DNA of 16,219 nt from Tissierellia bacterium (GTDB lineage: Bacteria > Bacillota_A > Clostridia > Tissierellales > Peptoniphilaceae), in assembly GCA_012728775.1 (NCBI GenBank), contig JAAYEN010000168.1:1-16219 (forward strand), in the 5' to 3' direction. This document shows, in pieces, positions 7,451 to 14,766 of the stretch. The notes under the pieces are model-generated. The model was not told where the DNA came from. It was given only the letters and a program-made list of their open reading frames with translations, and ran no database searches. Within the stretch, counting starts at the first letter, position 1; the number at the start of each line of letters is the position of its first letter. A program made the position numbers and the translations under genes.

Positions 7451-8302
7451 TTAATTTTCTATTCCTACTAATCCAACAGCTCCCGGTCCGCCGTGACAAG
7501 ATATTACAGCTCCAGCTTCAACCCATTCGAAGTTTTCAACTCCGTGTTCTTTGATGATATTTTCTATATTTTTAATATGTTCATCACTTAGTCCGCTAAC
7601 TTTTATTAAGCGTATCATATCTTTGTTGATGTTAAAACGATTAAAAAAGTCGTCTATCATTTTTTTATAAGAAGCTTTAAAACTTCCTCGATATTTAGTT
7701 CCAGCCACTAAATATCCGTTATCTAAATCTATAGTTGGGAAAATTCTTAAAAGCATTGCACCTAAATATGAAGCATTAGAAATTCTTCCTCCAGCCTTTA
7801 AATACAATAAACTTTGGGGCAAGAAAACAAAGCGAGTTCTTTCTCTTATATCTTCTACAAAATTAACGATGTCTTGTGCTGTCGCATCTGGATTATTTTC
7901 AATAAATTCTGCAGCAGATATTACAACATTTGATAATCCAACTGTACAATTTTTGCTATCTATCAGATGCACATTTGTAAAATCCTGTGCAGCAATTCTA
8001 GCTGAATTATATGAAACAGTAGTGACAGATGAATAAGCAATGTAAATTATTTCAGCTCCTGGATAGTTTTCGTTTATTGATTTAAAAACTTCTGAGAAAT
8101 CATTAGGGGTAGAACCTGCTGTTGTAGGCAGAATTTTGTTATTATCGTAATAATCAAACACATCTTTAGCTTCTATATTTAAATCCGTAAAACTTTCTTG
8201 TCCAAAATTCACGTACATTGGAACTATTTTTATGTCATATTTATCAATATATTTTTGTGACATATCAGAGCCACTTTCGGTTACTAAGACGAATTTACGC
8301 AT
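7451..8302 (-). CDS. DegV family fatty-acid-binding protein
   Basis: This is a 283-residue EDD-fold protein related to FakB, which holds a fatty acid for phosphorylation by FakA. Visible family signatures are VTESGSDM near the start (7-14), TTAGSTPNDF (60-69), LYLKAGGRIS (166-175) and SCHGGPGAVGL (268-278). The ATG at 8302 was chosen over upstream in-frame starts because GGAGG lies 5 nt before it, the family begins at MRKFVLVT-like sequence, and the extra upstream residues would be AT-rich leader. Its partner kinase is not in this window. Cytoplasmic; the bound lipid cannot be told from sequence. Confidence 0.9.
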   Translation of the reverse strand: MRKFVLVTESGSDMSQKYIDKYDIKIVPMYVNFGQESFTDLNIEAKDVFDYYDNNKILPTTAGSTPNDFSEVFKSINENYPGAEIIYIAYSSVTTVSYNSARIAAQDFTNVHLIDSKNCTVGLSNVVISAAEFIENNPDATAQDIVNFVEDIRERTRFVFLPQSLLYLKAGGRISNASYLGAMLLRIFPTIDLDNGYLVAGTKYRGSFKASYKKMIDDFFNRFNINKDMIRLIKVSGLSDEHIKNIENIIKEHGVENFEWVEAGAVISCHGGPGAVGLVGIEN

Positions 8303-8396
8303 ATTATCCTCCATTACAGTTATTGTAAAAACTTTAGAAACAATAACATTTATTGATTCCATAATAACATATAGCCTCATCAAATGTATAATATTA

Positions 8397-8424
8397 TTTA
8401 TAGTATACTTATAATATTTGTGAA
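8397..8424 (-). promoter_or_regulatory. predicted degV promoter
   Basis: On the minus strand, TTCACA (8419-8424) and TATAAA (8397-8402) are separated by 16 nt. The message would carry a leader of about 90 nt. That leader includes the inverted repeat TTATTGT / ACAATAA (8320-8326, 8340-8346) close to the ribosome binding site. Confidence 0.4.
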
Positions 8425-8454
8425 ATAGTTGAAAAAAATGATTAGGAAAAAACA

Positions 8455-8463
8455 TGATATAAT
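8455..8463 (+). promoter_or_regulatory. extended -10 promoter of the deoxyribosyltransferase-like operon
   Basis: TGATATAAT has the TGn extension and a perfect -10 hexamer 27 nt before the start codon. No good -35 is visible at standard spacing, as is common for extended -10 promoters. Confidence 0.5.
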
Positions 8464-8490
8464 AATATTCAAATAAAGCTGGAGGTATAT

Positions 8491-8982
8491 ATGAAAGGAT
8501 ATTTAGCTAATGGATTATTTGGTTTGGGAGACAGACTTTTAAATTCTTTAATTGCTGAAGAAATTAGAAGAGAAATTGATGGCATAGATTTATATGTTCC
8601 TCAAGAAAATGATGCAATAAATGATAAGAGTGTTCATGCTGATTCTATAGCAATTGCTTTGGCTGATATGGAAAGATTAAATGCTAGTGATTTTTTAGTT
8701 GCTGTAATAGATGGTGTTGAAGTAGACAGTGGCGTTGCAGCTGAAATAGGTGCATTTTATATGACTGGAAAACCGATATTTGCTTTTTATTCAGATGTTA
8801 GACAACTAGGAAGGGATAATAAACTTAAAATTCAAGCCCTTATAGATGATGGTACGGAAAATCAGTTTATGTATAGGAATTTATTTTTAATAGGTATAAT
8901 AAAAGAATCAAAAGGTGGAATTTATTCAAATGTGGATGAATTAGTAAATGCAGTTAAAAATTTTGATCTTGGATTACTTTAA
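8491..8982 (+). CDS. nucleoside 2-deoxyribosyltransferase family protein
   Basis: This encodes 163 residues of the nucleoside 2-deoxyribosyltransferase fold (Pfam PF05014 type). Members of this fold move the deoxyribose between bases or hydrolyse deoxynucleotides. The N-terminal YLANGLFG stretch matches the phosphate/sugar-binding first loop. AVIDGVEVDSGVAAEIGAF (71-89) matches the DxGTxxExG signature, with Glu85 as the expected nucleophile. The start has GGAGG 5 nt upstream. It is the first gene of an apparent three-gene operon with a VOC protein and a dehydrogenase, and is divergent from degV. Whether it is a transferase or a nucleotide hydrolase cannot be told. Confidence 0.8.
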   Translation: MKGYLANGLFGLGDRLLNSLIAEEIRREIDGIDLYVPQENDAINDKSVHADSIAIALADMERLNASDFLVAVIDGVEVDSGVAAEIGAFYMTGKPIFAFYSDVRQLGRDNKLKIQALIDDGTENQFMYRNLFLIGIIKESKGGIYSNVDELVNAVKNFDLGLL

Positions 8983-9009
8983 TAAATAGATTTTTTTATG
9001 GAGGACAAA

Positions 9010-9378
9010 ATGAAAATCAGATGGGTTACTATAAAGGTAAAGAACTTAGAAAAGTCAAAAGCATTTTACGAAGATTACTTAGGCTTAGAATTAGTAAGAT
9101 TATTTTCACCTAATGCTGAGATGAACATTGTTTTTTATACAGATAAAAACGGAATGCAAATTGAACTAATAGAAGAATTGGATAATGAAAAATTAAATTA
9201 TGACTCTAATTATATTTCTATAGGAATTCAGCCTGAGAATTATGATGAGTTATTTTTCAAAGCTAAACAAATGAATATATTAAATTCAGAATCATTAGAT
9301 TTAGGAGAAATTGAATGTTTTTTCGTTAAAGATCCAAATAATCTTAGTATTCAAATTTTTAAGGAAAAAATAAAATGA
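9010..9378 (+). CDS. VOC (glyoxalase/dioxygenase) fold protein, metal ligands partly missing
   Basis: This is 122 residues with two beta-alpha-beta-beta-beta units. The first opens with MKIRWVTIKVKNLEKSKAFY and includes GLEL and MQIELIEE; the second ends FFVKDPNNLSIQIF. Glyoxalase relatives usually carry His at the position of Trp5 and Glu near the end where Gln (SIQIF) is found here. Only the central Glu (QIEL) matches, so metal-dependent glyoxalase activity is doubtful. The ATG at 9010 is preferred over an in-frame ATG at 8998 because the latter overlaps the GGAGG site. The stop overlaps the next start codon (ATGA), indicating coupled translation. Substrate unknown. Confidence 0.75.
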   Translation: MKIRWVTIKVKNLEKSKAFYEDYLGLELVRLFSPNAEMNIVFYTDKNGMQIELIEELDNEKLNYDSNYISIGIQPENYDELFFKAKQMNILNSESLDLGEIECFFVKDPNNLSIQIFKEKIK

Positions 9379-10079
9379 CAATAAATAAAGTTGCTGTAAT
9401 AACAGGTGGAGCCAGAGGGATAGGAAAAGCTATTGCAAAAGAGTTTGCAAACTTAGGTGTAAAGGTTTGTATAATTGATAAATTAGAAAATAATTATTAT
9501 ATTGGAGATATTTCAAAAGAAGAAGTTTTGATAGAATTTACAAATAAAGTTATCAAAGACTATGGTAAAATTGATTACCTAATAAATAATGCATGCTTAT
9601 CAAATGGTGGTTTGCTAAACTGTTCATTCGAAGATTTTAATTATACTTTAAAAGTAGGAGTAACTGCCCCTTTTATTCTTACAAAACTATTTATGAATAA
9701 CTTTAATTTAGGAGGAAGTATTGTAAATATTTCTTCTACTAGACATATGATGAGTCAAGAAAATACAGAAAGTTATTCTGCAGCAAAAGGTGGAATTATA
9801 TCTTTAACTCATGCTATGGCCGTGACGCTAGCTGGGAAAGTAAGGGTAAATTCTGTATCCCCAGGTTGGATAGATACTACAGATAGTACGTTTGAAGATT
9901 CAGATAATTTGCAACATTTAGTTGGAAGAGTAGGAAAGCCAGAAGATATAGTAAATGTAGTTATGTTTTTATGTAGTCAAAAAAGCAGTTTTATTACTGG
10001 ACAAGATATAATAGTTGATGGCGGAATGACTAAGTTGATGATATATAATGATGATAAAGGATGGAAATTTGAAGGTTAA
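9375..10079 (+). CDS. short-chain dehydrogenase/reductase (SDR)
   Basis: This is a 234-residue classical SDR oxidoreductase using NAD(P)H. TGGARGIG (10-17) is the cofactor loop, NNAC (71-74) replaces the usual NNAG, the catalytic Ser is at about 120-121, and the YxxxK pair is Tyr134 and Lys138 (SYSAAKGG). VSPGWIDT and the IVDGG end (about 213-217) are also typical. The region between strands 2 and 3 is short (IIDKLENNYYIGDI), which trims the usual coenzyme-specificity loop. The start codon overlaps the VOC stop, with AAGGA upstream. Third gene of the operon; its substrate may be linked to that of the deoxyribosyltransferase-like protein, but this is inference. Confidence 0.87.
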   Translation: MTINKVAVITGGARGIGKAIAKEFANLGVKVCIIDKLENNYYIGDISKEEVLIEFTNKVIKDYGKIDYLINNACLSNGGLLNCSFEDFNYTLKVGVTAPFILTKLFMNNFNLGGSIVNISSTRHMMSQENTESYSAAKGGIISLTHAMAVTLAGKVRVNSVSPGWIDTTDSTFEDSDNLQHLVGRVGKPEDIVNVVMFLCSQKSSFITGQDIIVDGGMTKLMIYNDDKGWKFEG

Positions 10080-10081
10080 TA

Positions 10082-10159
10082 ATGAGTAAAAAAAGATTAA
10101 GTTTAATTTATCACTATATAAAATATAATTATTTTGAACATAGAATTTTTAGTAACTGA
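10082..10159 (+). CDS. possible 25-residue peptide after the dehydrogenase
   Basis: An ATG lies 2 nt past the SDR stop, preceded by GAAGG at about 6 nt, and opens a frame of 25 residues beginning MSKKRLSLIYHY. It is basic and aromatic-rich, and matches nothing I recognise. It could be a true small protein, the remnant of a deleted fourth operon gene, or chance in AT-rich DNA. Confidence 0.25.
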   Translation: MSKKRLSLIYHYIKYNYFEHRIFSN

Positions 10160-10224
10160 GATTATATAAATATTTTACTTGCAATTTTTCTGATTTTGTG
10201 CGATTCTTAATAATGGAAGAATTT

Positions 10225-10256
10225 GGCAGTCGAGTTCAACTCGCCTGTCTTTTTTT
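10225..10256 (+). terminator. intrinsic terminator or attenuator just upstream of the helicase gene
   Basis: GGCAGTCGAGT pairs with ACTCGCCTGTC across a TCA loop: 11 positions, one mismatch, one G-U pair. A run of T residues follows. It is 145 nt beyond the SDR stop and ends about 22 nt before the helicase TTG start. It may end the upstream operon. A promoter starting after it would barely fit, so it may also control helicase transcription. Confidence 0.75.
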
Positions 10257-10278
10257 AATAAAAATAGGATGTGTAATA

Positions 10279-11904
10279 TTGAGATTTAATGAATTTGGAT
10301 TGTCAGAAGAAATTTTAAAAGGAATAGAGGAAATGGGATTTGAAGAGGCAAGTCCTATCCAAAGAGAATGTATTTTACCTTTACTTGAAGGCAAAGACGT
10401 AATTGGGCAAGCTCAAACTGGTACGGGTAAAACTGCTGCATTTGGAATCCCTATGTTAGAAATGATTTCTTCTGAAAAAAAGGTACAAGGTTTAGTTCTT
10501 TGTCCCACTAGAGAACTTTCTGTACAGGTCGCAGATGAGATTTCTAAACTTGGAAAGTATAAGAATGTTAAAGTATTACCAGTATATGGTGGCGCGAGTT
10601 TTGAAAGACAAGTAAGGTCTATTAAAAGTGGAGTACAAATAATTGTAGGAACTCCAGGAAGAATAATGGATCATATGAGAAGAAGGATATTAAAATTTAC
10701 AGATTTAAAAATAGCTGTACTAGATGAAGCTGATGAAATGTTTGACATGGGTTTTCGTGATGATATGAAAACTATTTTAGATGCTACTAATGAAGACAGG
10801 CAAACTTGCTTTTTTTCAGCAACAATGGGACGAGAAATTACAGAATTTTCCAGAAAATTTCAAACTAATCCTATTGAGATAAAAATTGCTCATAAAGAAT
10901 TGACAGTTGAAAATATTGCTCAGTATTATATTGAACTTAATGAGTCAATGAAAACAGAAATTCTAAGTAGAATTATAGATATCTATGATCCAAAGCTAAC
11001 AATAGTATTTTGTAACACAAAAAGGCGTGTTGATAATTTGGTTACGAGCCTATCTTCTAGAGGATATAATGCTGATGGTCTCCATGGAGATTTAAGACAG
11101 AATCAAAGAGATAATGTCATGAATAAATTCCGTGAATCTAATATTGATATTTTAGTAGCGACAGACGTAGCTGCTAGAGGAATAGACGTGGGAGATGTAG
11201 ATGTAGTTGTTAATTTTGATATCCCACAAGATGAAGAATATTATGTTCATAGAATTGGAAGAACTGCAAGAGCTGGAAGAAGTGGAAAGGCGTTTTCCTT
11301 TGTTACGGGAAAAGACTTGAACAAACTTCGCACTATTATTAGATACACGAAAGCAGAAATGCAGTATATGGAAATTCCAACTCTTTATGATATGGATGTA
11401 AAAAATATGGACCAGCTACAAACATATCTTGAAAGAGAATTAGAAAAAAATGAAGATTTATCAAAATATCGCAAAATAATCGATGAACTTTTGATTAAGA
11501 ACTATACACCAACACAAATTAGTGAAGTTTTGATCAAATCCGTCTTAGAAAAACAAAGTAAAAAGAGCCATGAAAGACTTGAACAAGTTGATTATGGTAG
11601 AAAACCTAAACAAAAGAAATCTTATGCAAAAGAAAGTTTTGAAAAGAATAAAAATAAGAAGAAAGGCAAATCTTCAAGAATTTTTATTAATAAAGGTTTA
11701 AGGGATGGTTTAAATGAAAAACTAATTGTTTCCTTATTGATGGATAATACCAATGTTCCTAAGAATAGAATAGGGAGTATAATATTAAATAAAAACTTTT
11801 CTTTTGTACAATTGCCATCGGAGTATATCAGTTCTACTGTTGCAAAACTAAATGGAAAGAGAGTTCATGGAAAAGTATTATCTGTAGAAGTTTCGGATAG
11901 ATAA
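10279..11904 (+). CDS. DEAD-box ATP-dependent RNA helicase with DbpA-type RNA-binding domain
   Basis: This is a 541-residue CshA/DeaD-type helicase that remodels RNA, for example in ribosome assembly or at low temperature. In order: Q motif (F6 and ASPIQ 24-28), Walker A AQTGTGKT (45-52), PTREL (76-80), TPGR (125-128), DEAD (149-152), SAT (180-182), HGDL (269-272), ATDVAARGID (294-303) and HRIGRTARAG (324-333). A Lys-rich linker (about 440-465) leads to a C-terminal DbpA-like RNA-binding domain (about 466-541). The TTG at 10279 is chosen over an in-frame GTG at 10198 because AGGATGTG lies 5 nt before it, the family begins at this residue, and the GTG frame would translate the hairpin. The upstream hairpin suggests attenuation. 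Confidence 0.92.
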   Translation: MRFNEFGLSEEILKGIEEMGFEEASPIQRECILPLLEGKDVIGQAQTGTGKTAAFGIPMLEMISSEKKVQGLVLCPTRELSVQVADEISKLGKYKNVKVLPVYGGASFERQVRSIKSGVQIIVGTPGRIMDHMRRRILKFTDLKIAVLDEADEMFDMGFRDDMKTILDATNEDRQTCFFSATMGREITEFSRKFQTNPIEIKIAHKELTVENIAQYYIELNESMKTEILSRIIDIYDPKLTIVFCNTKRRVDNLVTSLSSRGYNADGLHGDLRQNQRDNVMNKFRESNIDILVATDVAARGIDVGDVDVVVNFDIPQDEEYYVHRIGRTARAGRSGKAFSFVTGKDLNKLRTIIRYTKAEMQYMEIPTLYDMDVKNMDQLQTYLERELEKNEDLSKYRKIIDELLIKNYTPTQISEVLIKSVLEKQSKKSHERLEQVDYGRKPKQKKSYAKESFEKNKNKKKGKSSRIFINKGLRDGLNEKLIVSLLMDNTNVPKNRIGSIILNKNFSFVQLPSEYISSTVAKLNGKRVHGKVLSVEVSDR

Positions 11905-11911
11905 ATAGTAT

Positions 11912-11942
11912 GAAGTTGGAGTATTCTCCGACTTCTTTTTTA
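11912..11942 (+). terminator. intrinsic terminator of the helicase gene
   Basis: The 10-bp stem GAAGTTGGAG / CTCCGACTTC (one G-U pair, TATT loop) is followed by six T residues, 7 nt after the helicase stop codon. Confidence 0.9.
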
Positions 11943-12012
11943 TGGGAAACAATATAAAAACTTGAATTATTAAAATGTAACATAAGAGACGGAAAAAAAT
12001 AAAAATATTCCA

Positions 12013-12032
12013 TATAATTAATGCAGATTAAT
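12013..12032 (+). promoter_or_regulatory. -10 element with overlapping palindrome before the metal cassette
   Basis: TATAAT (12013-12018) lies 33 nt before the first start codon of the cassette. The -35 region is poor (near 11989-11995), which often means activator or alternative control. ATTAAT GCAG ATTAAT (12017-12032) overlaps the -10 end and transcription start and could be an operator. It is AT-only in its arms, so chance is possible. Confidence 0.4.
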
Positions 12033-12050
12033 AATTAGGAGGAAAATACA

Positions 12051-12338
12051 ATGAGTAAATTTAAAGAAGTTGTTGAAAAAAATTTTAAAACCTTAGACCA
12101 ATACGTTCCTATAGTGGCGAAAGTTCATGGAGGTACTCATCCAGAATTTCACGATGTGAAGAAATTATATGATGAAATTAATGAAAAAGTTAAAATGTCA
12201 GAAAATCCAGATTTAGATAATGAATTTTCAGAAATTAGAAGAATAACTGATAACTATACTATTCCTCTAGATGTATGTGAAAGCTATGAGGCAGTGTATA
12301 AAATGTTAGAAGAAGTAGACCTTGCTTACAAAGGTTAA
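12051..12338 (+). CDS. small Ric/YtfE-like (hemerythrin-related) protein
   Basis: This is a 95-residue, all-helical, soluble protein with an AGGAGG site upstream. The segment IRRITDNYTIPLDVCESYEAVYKMLEEVD (62-90) resembles the C-terminal part of Ric/YtfE/ScdA iron-sulfur repair proteins (TNN-T-P---AC---A-Y pattern). The segment YVPIVAKVHGGTHPEF (18-33) resembles their first helix pair. The segments that carry most di-iron ligands in Ric, including the final DHISLENN-like helix, are absent. His26, His30 and His34 and Cys76 remain. It is the first gene of a cassette with a metal ATPase and an HMA protein, so metal sensing or delivery is plausible. The homology is recalled from memory and the function is inference. 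Confidence 0.6.
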   Translation: MSKFKEVVEKNFKTLDQYVPIVAKVHGGTHPEFHDVKKLYDEINEKVKMSENPDLDNEFSEIRRITDNYTIPLDVCESYEAVYKMLEEVDLAYKG

Positions 12339-12355
12339 AAAAATAGGGGATTGAT

Positions 12356-14206
12356 ATGCAAAGAAAAATTTTAAAAAATAAAAATTTAATTACTCTTATA
12401 AGTGGTATATTGATTTCCCTTGCTTTTCTTTTTCACTTCGCGTTTCATAATATAGAATTATCGGAATGGCTATTAGTTATAGCATCTATCATTGGACTTA
12501 CTCCTATTGCTATCCAAGCTTATCAAGCATTAATGGTAAAAGTAGTTAGTATAGATGTATTGGTAACAATAGCTGTACTAGGTGCATTTCTAATAAGAAA
12601 TTTTGAAGAGTCTGCAGTAGTAACATTTCTATTTTTATTTGGGGGATATTTAGAACAACGAACTCTTAATAAAACTCGTTCGGCAATTAAAGAGTTGACA
12701 GAGATGGCACCAGAAAGTGCGTTAAAACAGATGGAAGATGGAGAATTTGAAGAAGTTGATGTAGACGATGTAGATATTGGAGATATCTTACTTGTAAAAA
12801 CTGGAGCAAAAGTACCGGTAGATGGTACAGTATTAATTGGTGAGGGTAGCATTAATGAAGCTAGTATTACAGGAGAATCGATTCCTGTAGCTAAAGAAAA
12901 AGGCTCAGGTGTATATGCTGGAACTATTTTAGACAACGGCACTATCCAAATTGTAGCAAATAGAGTTGGAGAAGATACTACTTTTGGAAAAATAATAGAA
13001 CTTGTGGAAGAGGCACAAGATTCTAAATCTGAAGCAGAACGATTTATTGACAAATTCGCAAAATATTATACACCTGCTGTTTTATTAATTGCATTTATCG
13101 TTTGGCTATTTACTAAGGATGTGGAATTAGCCATTACAATTTTAGTTTTAGGTTGTCCTGGTGCATTGGTTATTGGTGTTCCAGTATCTAATGTAGCAGG
13201 AATTGGAAATGGCGCACAACACGGTGTGCTACTAAAGGGAAGTGAAGTTATAAGGGACTTTAGTAGACTTGACACCATGATTTTTGACAAAACAGGTACT
13301 TTAACTATCGGAAATCCTTCAGTATCAGAAAAAGTATATTATGATGAGGATATCGATGAAATTTTAGGATATTTAGCTAGCGTAGAACGAGAATCTGATC
13401 ATCCTTTAGCTAAAGCAGTTTTAGATGATATTGGAGAGATCGAATTATCGCCAGTAGAAAATACTGAAGTAGTAAAAGGCGAAGGAATTATTGCATTAGT
13501 AGATGGAAAGAGAATATCAGTTGGTAATGTAGCTTTAATGGAACGAGAGAATGTAGTTTTAGATGAAAAAGCTTTAAGGGATATAGAAAGCTTCGAGAAA
13601 CATGGAAATTCTTTAGTTTTAACTTCTATTAATGGTGAATTGAAAGTTCTAATGGGAATTAAGGACCAAATTAGACCTAGGGTAAAAGAAGATCTGCAAA
13701 AATTAAAAAAACTTGGAGTAAAGAATTTAGTAATGTTGTCTGGAGACAATCAAGGAACAGTAGACGTAGTTAGTGAAGAGTTAGGGCTTACTAGAGCTTT
13801 TGGAAATATGCTACCAGAAAACAAATCATCCTATGTAAAAGAACTAATCGAATCAGGTGAAATTGTAGCTTTTGTAGGTGATGGGGTAAATGACAGTCCA
13901 TCTTTGGCATTAGCTCACATAGGTATTGCTATGGGAAGCGGTACAGATGTAGCTATTGAAACTTCAGATGTAGTATTGATGAATTCAGATTTTAGCAAGC
14001 TACCTCATGCCTTGGGATTAGTAAAAGCCACCGCAAGAAATATGATGCAAAATATTGTAATAGCAATTGGGGTTGTTTTGATACTTCTTGCAAGTGTTTT
14101 ATTCAGCGATTGGATGAATATGTCTATTGGAATGTTAGTTCATGAAGGAAGCATATTAGTAGTAATATTAAATGGAATGAGATTATTGCAATATAAATTA
14201 AGATAA
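12356..14206 (+). CDS. P1B-type heavy-metal-transporting ATPase with CPG motif
   Basis: This is a 616-residue cation-transporting ATPase of the plasma membrane that exports a transition metal at the cost of ATP. There is no N-terminal HMA domain. Visible motifs: actuator TGES (172-175), membrane motif CPG (267-269) in place of CPC/SPC/CPH, phosphorylation site DKTGTLT (Asp311), HP (349-350) and GDGVND (508-513). The last helix has HEGSILVVILN (596-606), close to the HEGGT signature of P1B-4 enzymes that move Co, Zn or Fe(II). The start follows AGGGGA by a few nt. Neighbours are a Ric-like protein and a free HMA protein. Metal specificity cannot be assigned; iron or zinc is a guess from context. 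Confidence 0.88.
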   Translation: MQRKILKNKNLITLISGILISLAFLFHFAFHNIELSEWLLVIASIIGLTPIAIQAYQALMVKVVSIDVLVTIAVLGAFLIRNFEESAVVTFLFLFGGYLEQRTLNKTRSAIKELTEMAPESALKQMEDGEFEEVDVDDVDIGDILLVKTGAKVPVDGTVLIGEGSINEASITGESIPVAKEKGSGVYAGTILDNGTIQIVANRVGEDTTFGKIIELVEEAQDSKSEAERFIDKFAKYYTPAVLLIAFIVWLFTKDVELAITILVLGCPGALVIGVPVSNVAGIGNGAQHGVLLKGSEVIRDFSRLDTMIFDKTGTLTIGNPSVSEKVYYDEDIDEILGYLASVERESDHPLAKAVLDDIGEIELSPVENTEVVKGEGIIALVDGKRISVGNVALMERENVVLDEKALRDIESFEKHGNSLVLTSINGELKVLMGIKDQIRPRVKEDLQKLKKLGVKNLVMLSGDNQGTVDVVSEELGLTRAFGNMLPENKSSYVKELIESGEIVAFVGDGVNDSPSLALAHIGIAMGSGTDVAIETSDVVLMNSDFSKLPHALGLVKATARNMMQNIVIAIGVVLILLASVLFSDWMNMSIGMLVHEGSILVVILNGMRLLQYKLR

Positions 14207-14246
14207 AAGGGTATAAATATCGTATAAAGATTCAAGGAGTGATTAA

Positions 14247-14474
14247 ATGAGATCAGCAACAATACAACTAGAGACGTTGACTTGTCCTTCATGTATGCAA
14301 AAAATAGAAGGTGCATTAAAGGGAGTGGATGGAGTACAGCAAGATACAATTTCTGTTTCTTTTAATACAAGTAAAGCTAAATTTGATTTTGACGAAGAAA
14401 AAGTTTCCATTGAGGAACTTGAAAATGCAATTACAAAAGTAGGATATGACGTTTTAAAAAGTAAAATAAAATAA
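14247..14474 (+). CDS. free-standing heavy-metal-associated (HMA) domain protein
   Basis: This is a 75-residue ferredoxin-like HMA domain (CopZ/Atx1 type). The metal-binding loop is LTCPSCMQKIE with Cys13 and Cys16, then the GVDGV turn and an ITKVGYDV end. It likely carries a soft metal ion or donates it to the ATPase encoded just upstream, which lacks its own HMA domain. AAGGAG lies before the ATG, 40 nt after the ATPase stop. In copper systems the same fold is a copper chaperone, but no copper-specific partner (CopY, CsoR) is visible here. Confidence 0.87.
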   Translation: MRSATIQLETLTCPSCMQKIEGALKGVDGVQQDTISVSFNTSKAKFDFDEEKVSIEELENAITKVGYDVLKSKIK

Positions 14475-14512
14475 AAAATACGTTCAGATAACTTTCTATC
14501 TGAACGTATTTT
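14475..14512 (+). terminator. strong intrinsic terminator of the metal cassette
   Basis: The 16-bp perfect stem AAAATACGTTCAGATA / TATCTGAACGTATTTT has a 6-nt loop, starts right after the HMA stop codon and ends in T residues. It closes the three-gene unit. The symmetrical A/T flanks allow function from both sides. Confidence 0.92.
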
Positions 14513-14721
14513 AATGAAAAATTCAAATATTTCAATTGTACTTTTATAAAAAGAGGAAACTTTGTTTAGTAATTTATTATCTGTTGCCATGTTGTTACTA
14601 TGAGTTTATTATAAGAAATTTAAATTTGAAACGAATAAAGTATAGCTACAAAGTCGAATCAAATTGATGATTAGATTTTAACTTCACTTTTTGGTTATAA
14701 TTACAGCGAATTGGAGCTATA

Positions 14722-14755
14722 GTTCTAATTATCAAATTATGAGATTGATAAGAAC
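14722..14755 (-). repeat. weak hairpin downstream of phzF
   Basis: TTATCAA (14729-14735) pairs with TTGATAA (14745-14751), extended by GTTC / GAAC arms (14722-14725, 14752-14755) across a 3-nt bulge. It lies 12 nt past the phzF stop and could be a 3' end structure, but there is no clear U-tract. I see no gene in the rest of the 14513-14766 gap. Confidence 0.3.
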
Positions 14756-14766
14756 AATAAAAAATA

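Noticed and set aside
8303..8455. 51-residue N-terminal extension of the DegV protein
   Set aside because: The best ribosome binding site and the family start are at 8302; the extension is hydrophobic AT-rich leader and overlaps the predicted promoter.
8998..9009. Upstream ATG for the VOC protein
   Set aside because: It overlaps the GGAGG site of the ATG at 9010, and the fold begins at MKIRW.
10198..10278. GTG start for the helicase
   Set aside because: It would translate through the terminator hairpin; the TTG at 10279 has a near-perfect ribosome binding site and matches the family start.
12523..13053. Minus-strand open frame inside the metal ATPase gene (also 13066-13290 and 13399-13749)
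   Set aside because: Ser/Thr/Pro-rich shadow translations opposite a well-supported P-type ATPase, with no family resemblance.
14243..14590. Minus-strand open frame across the HMA gene and its terminator
   Set aside because: No ribosome binding site; it runs through a strong terminator and opposite a clear HMA gene.
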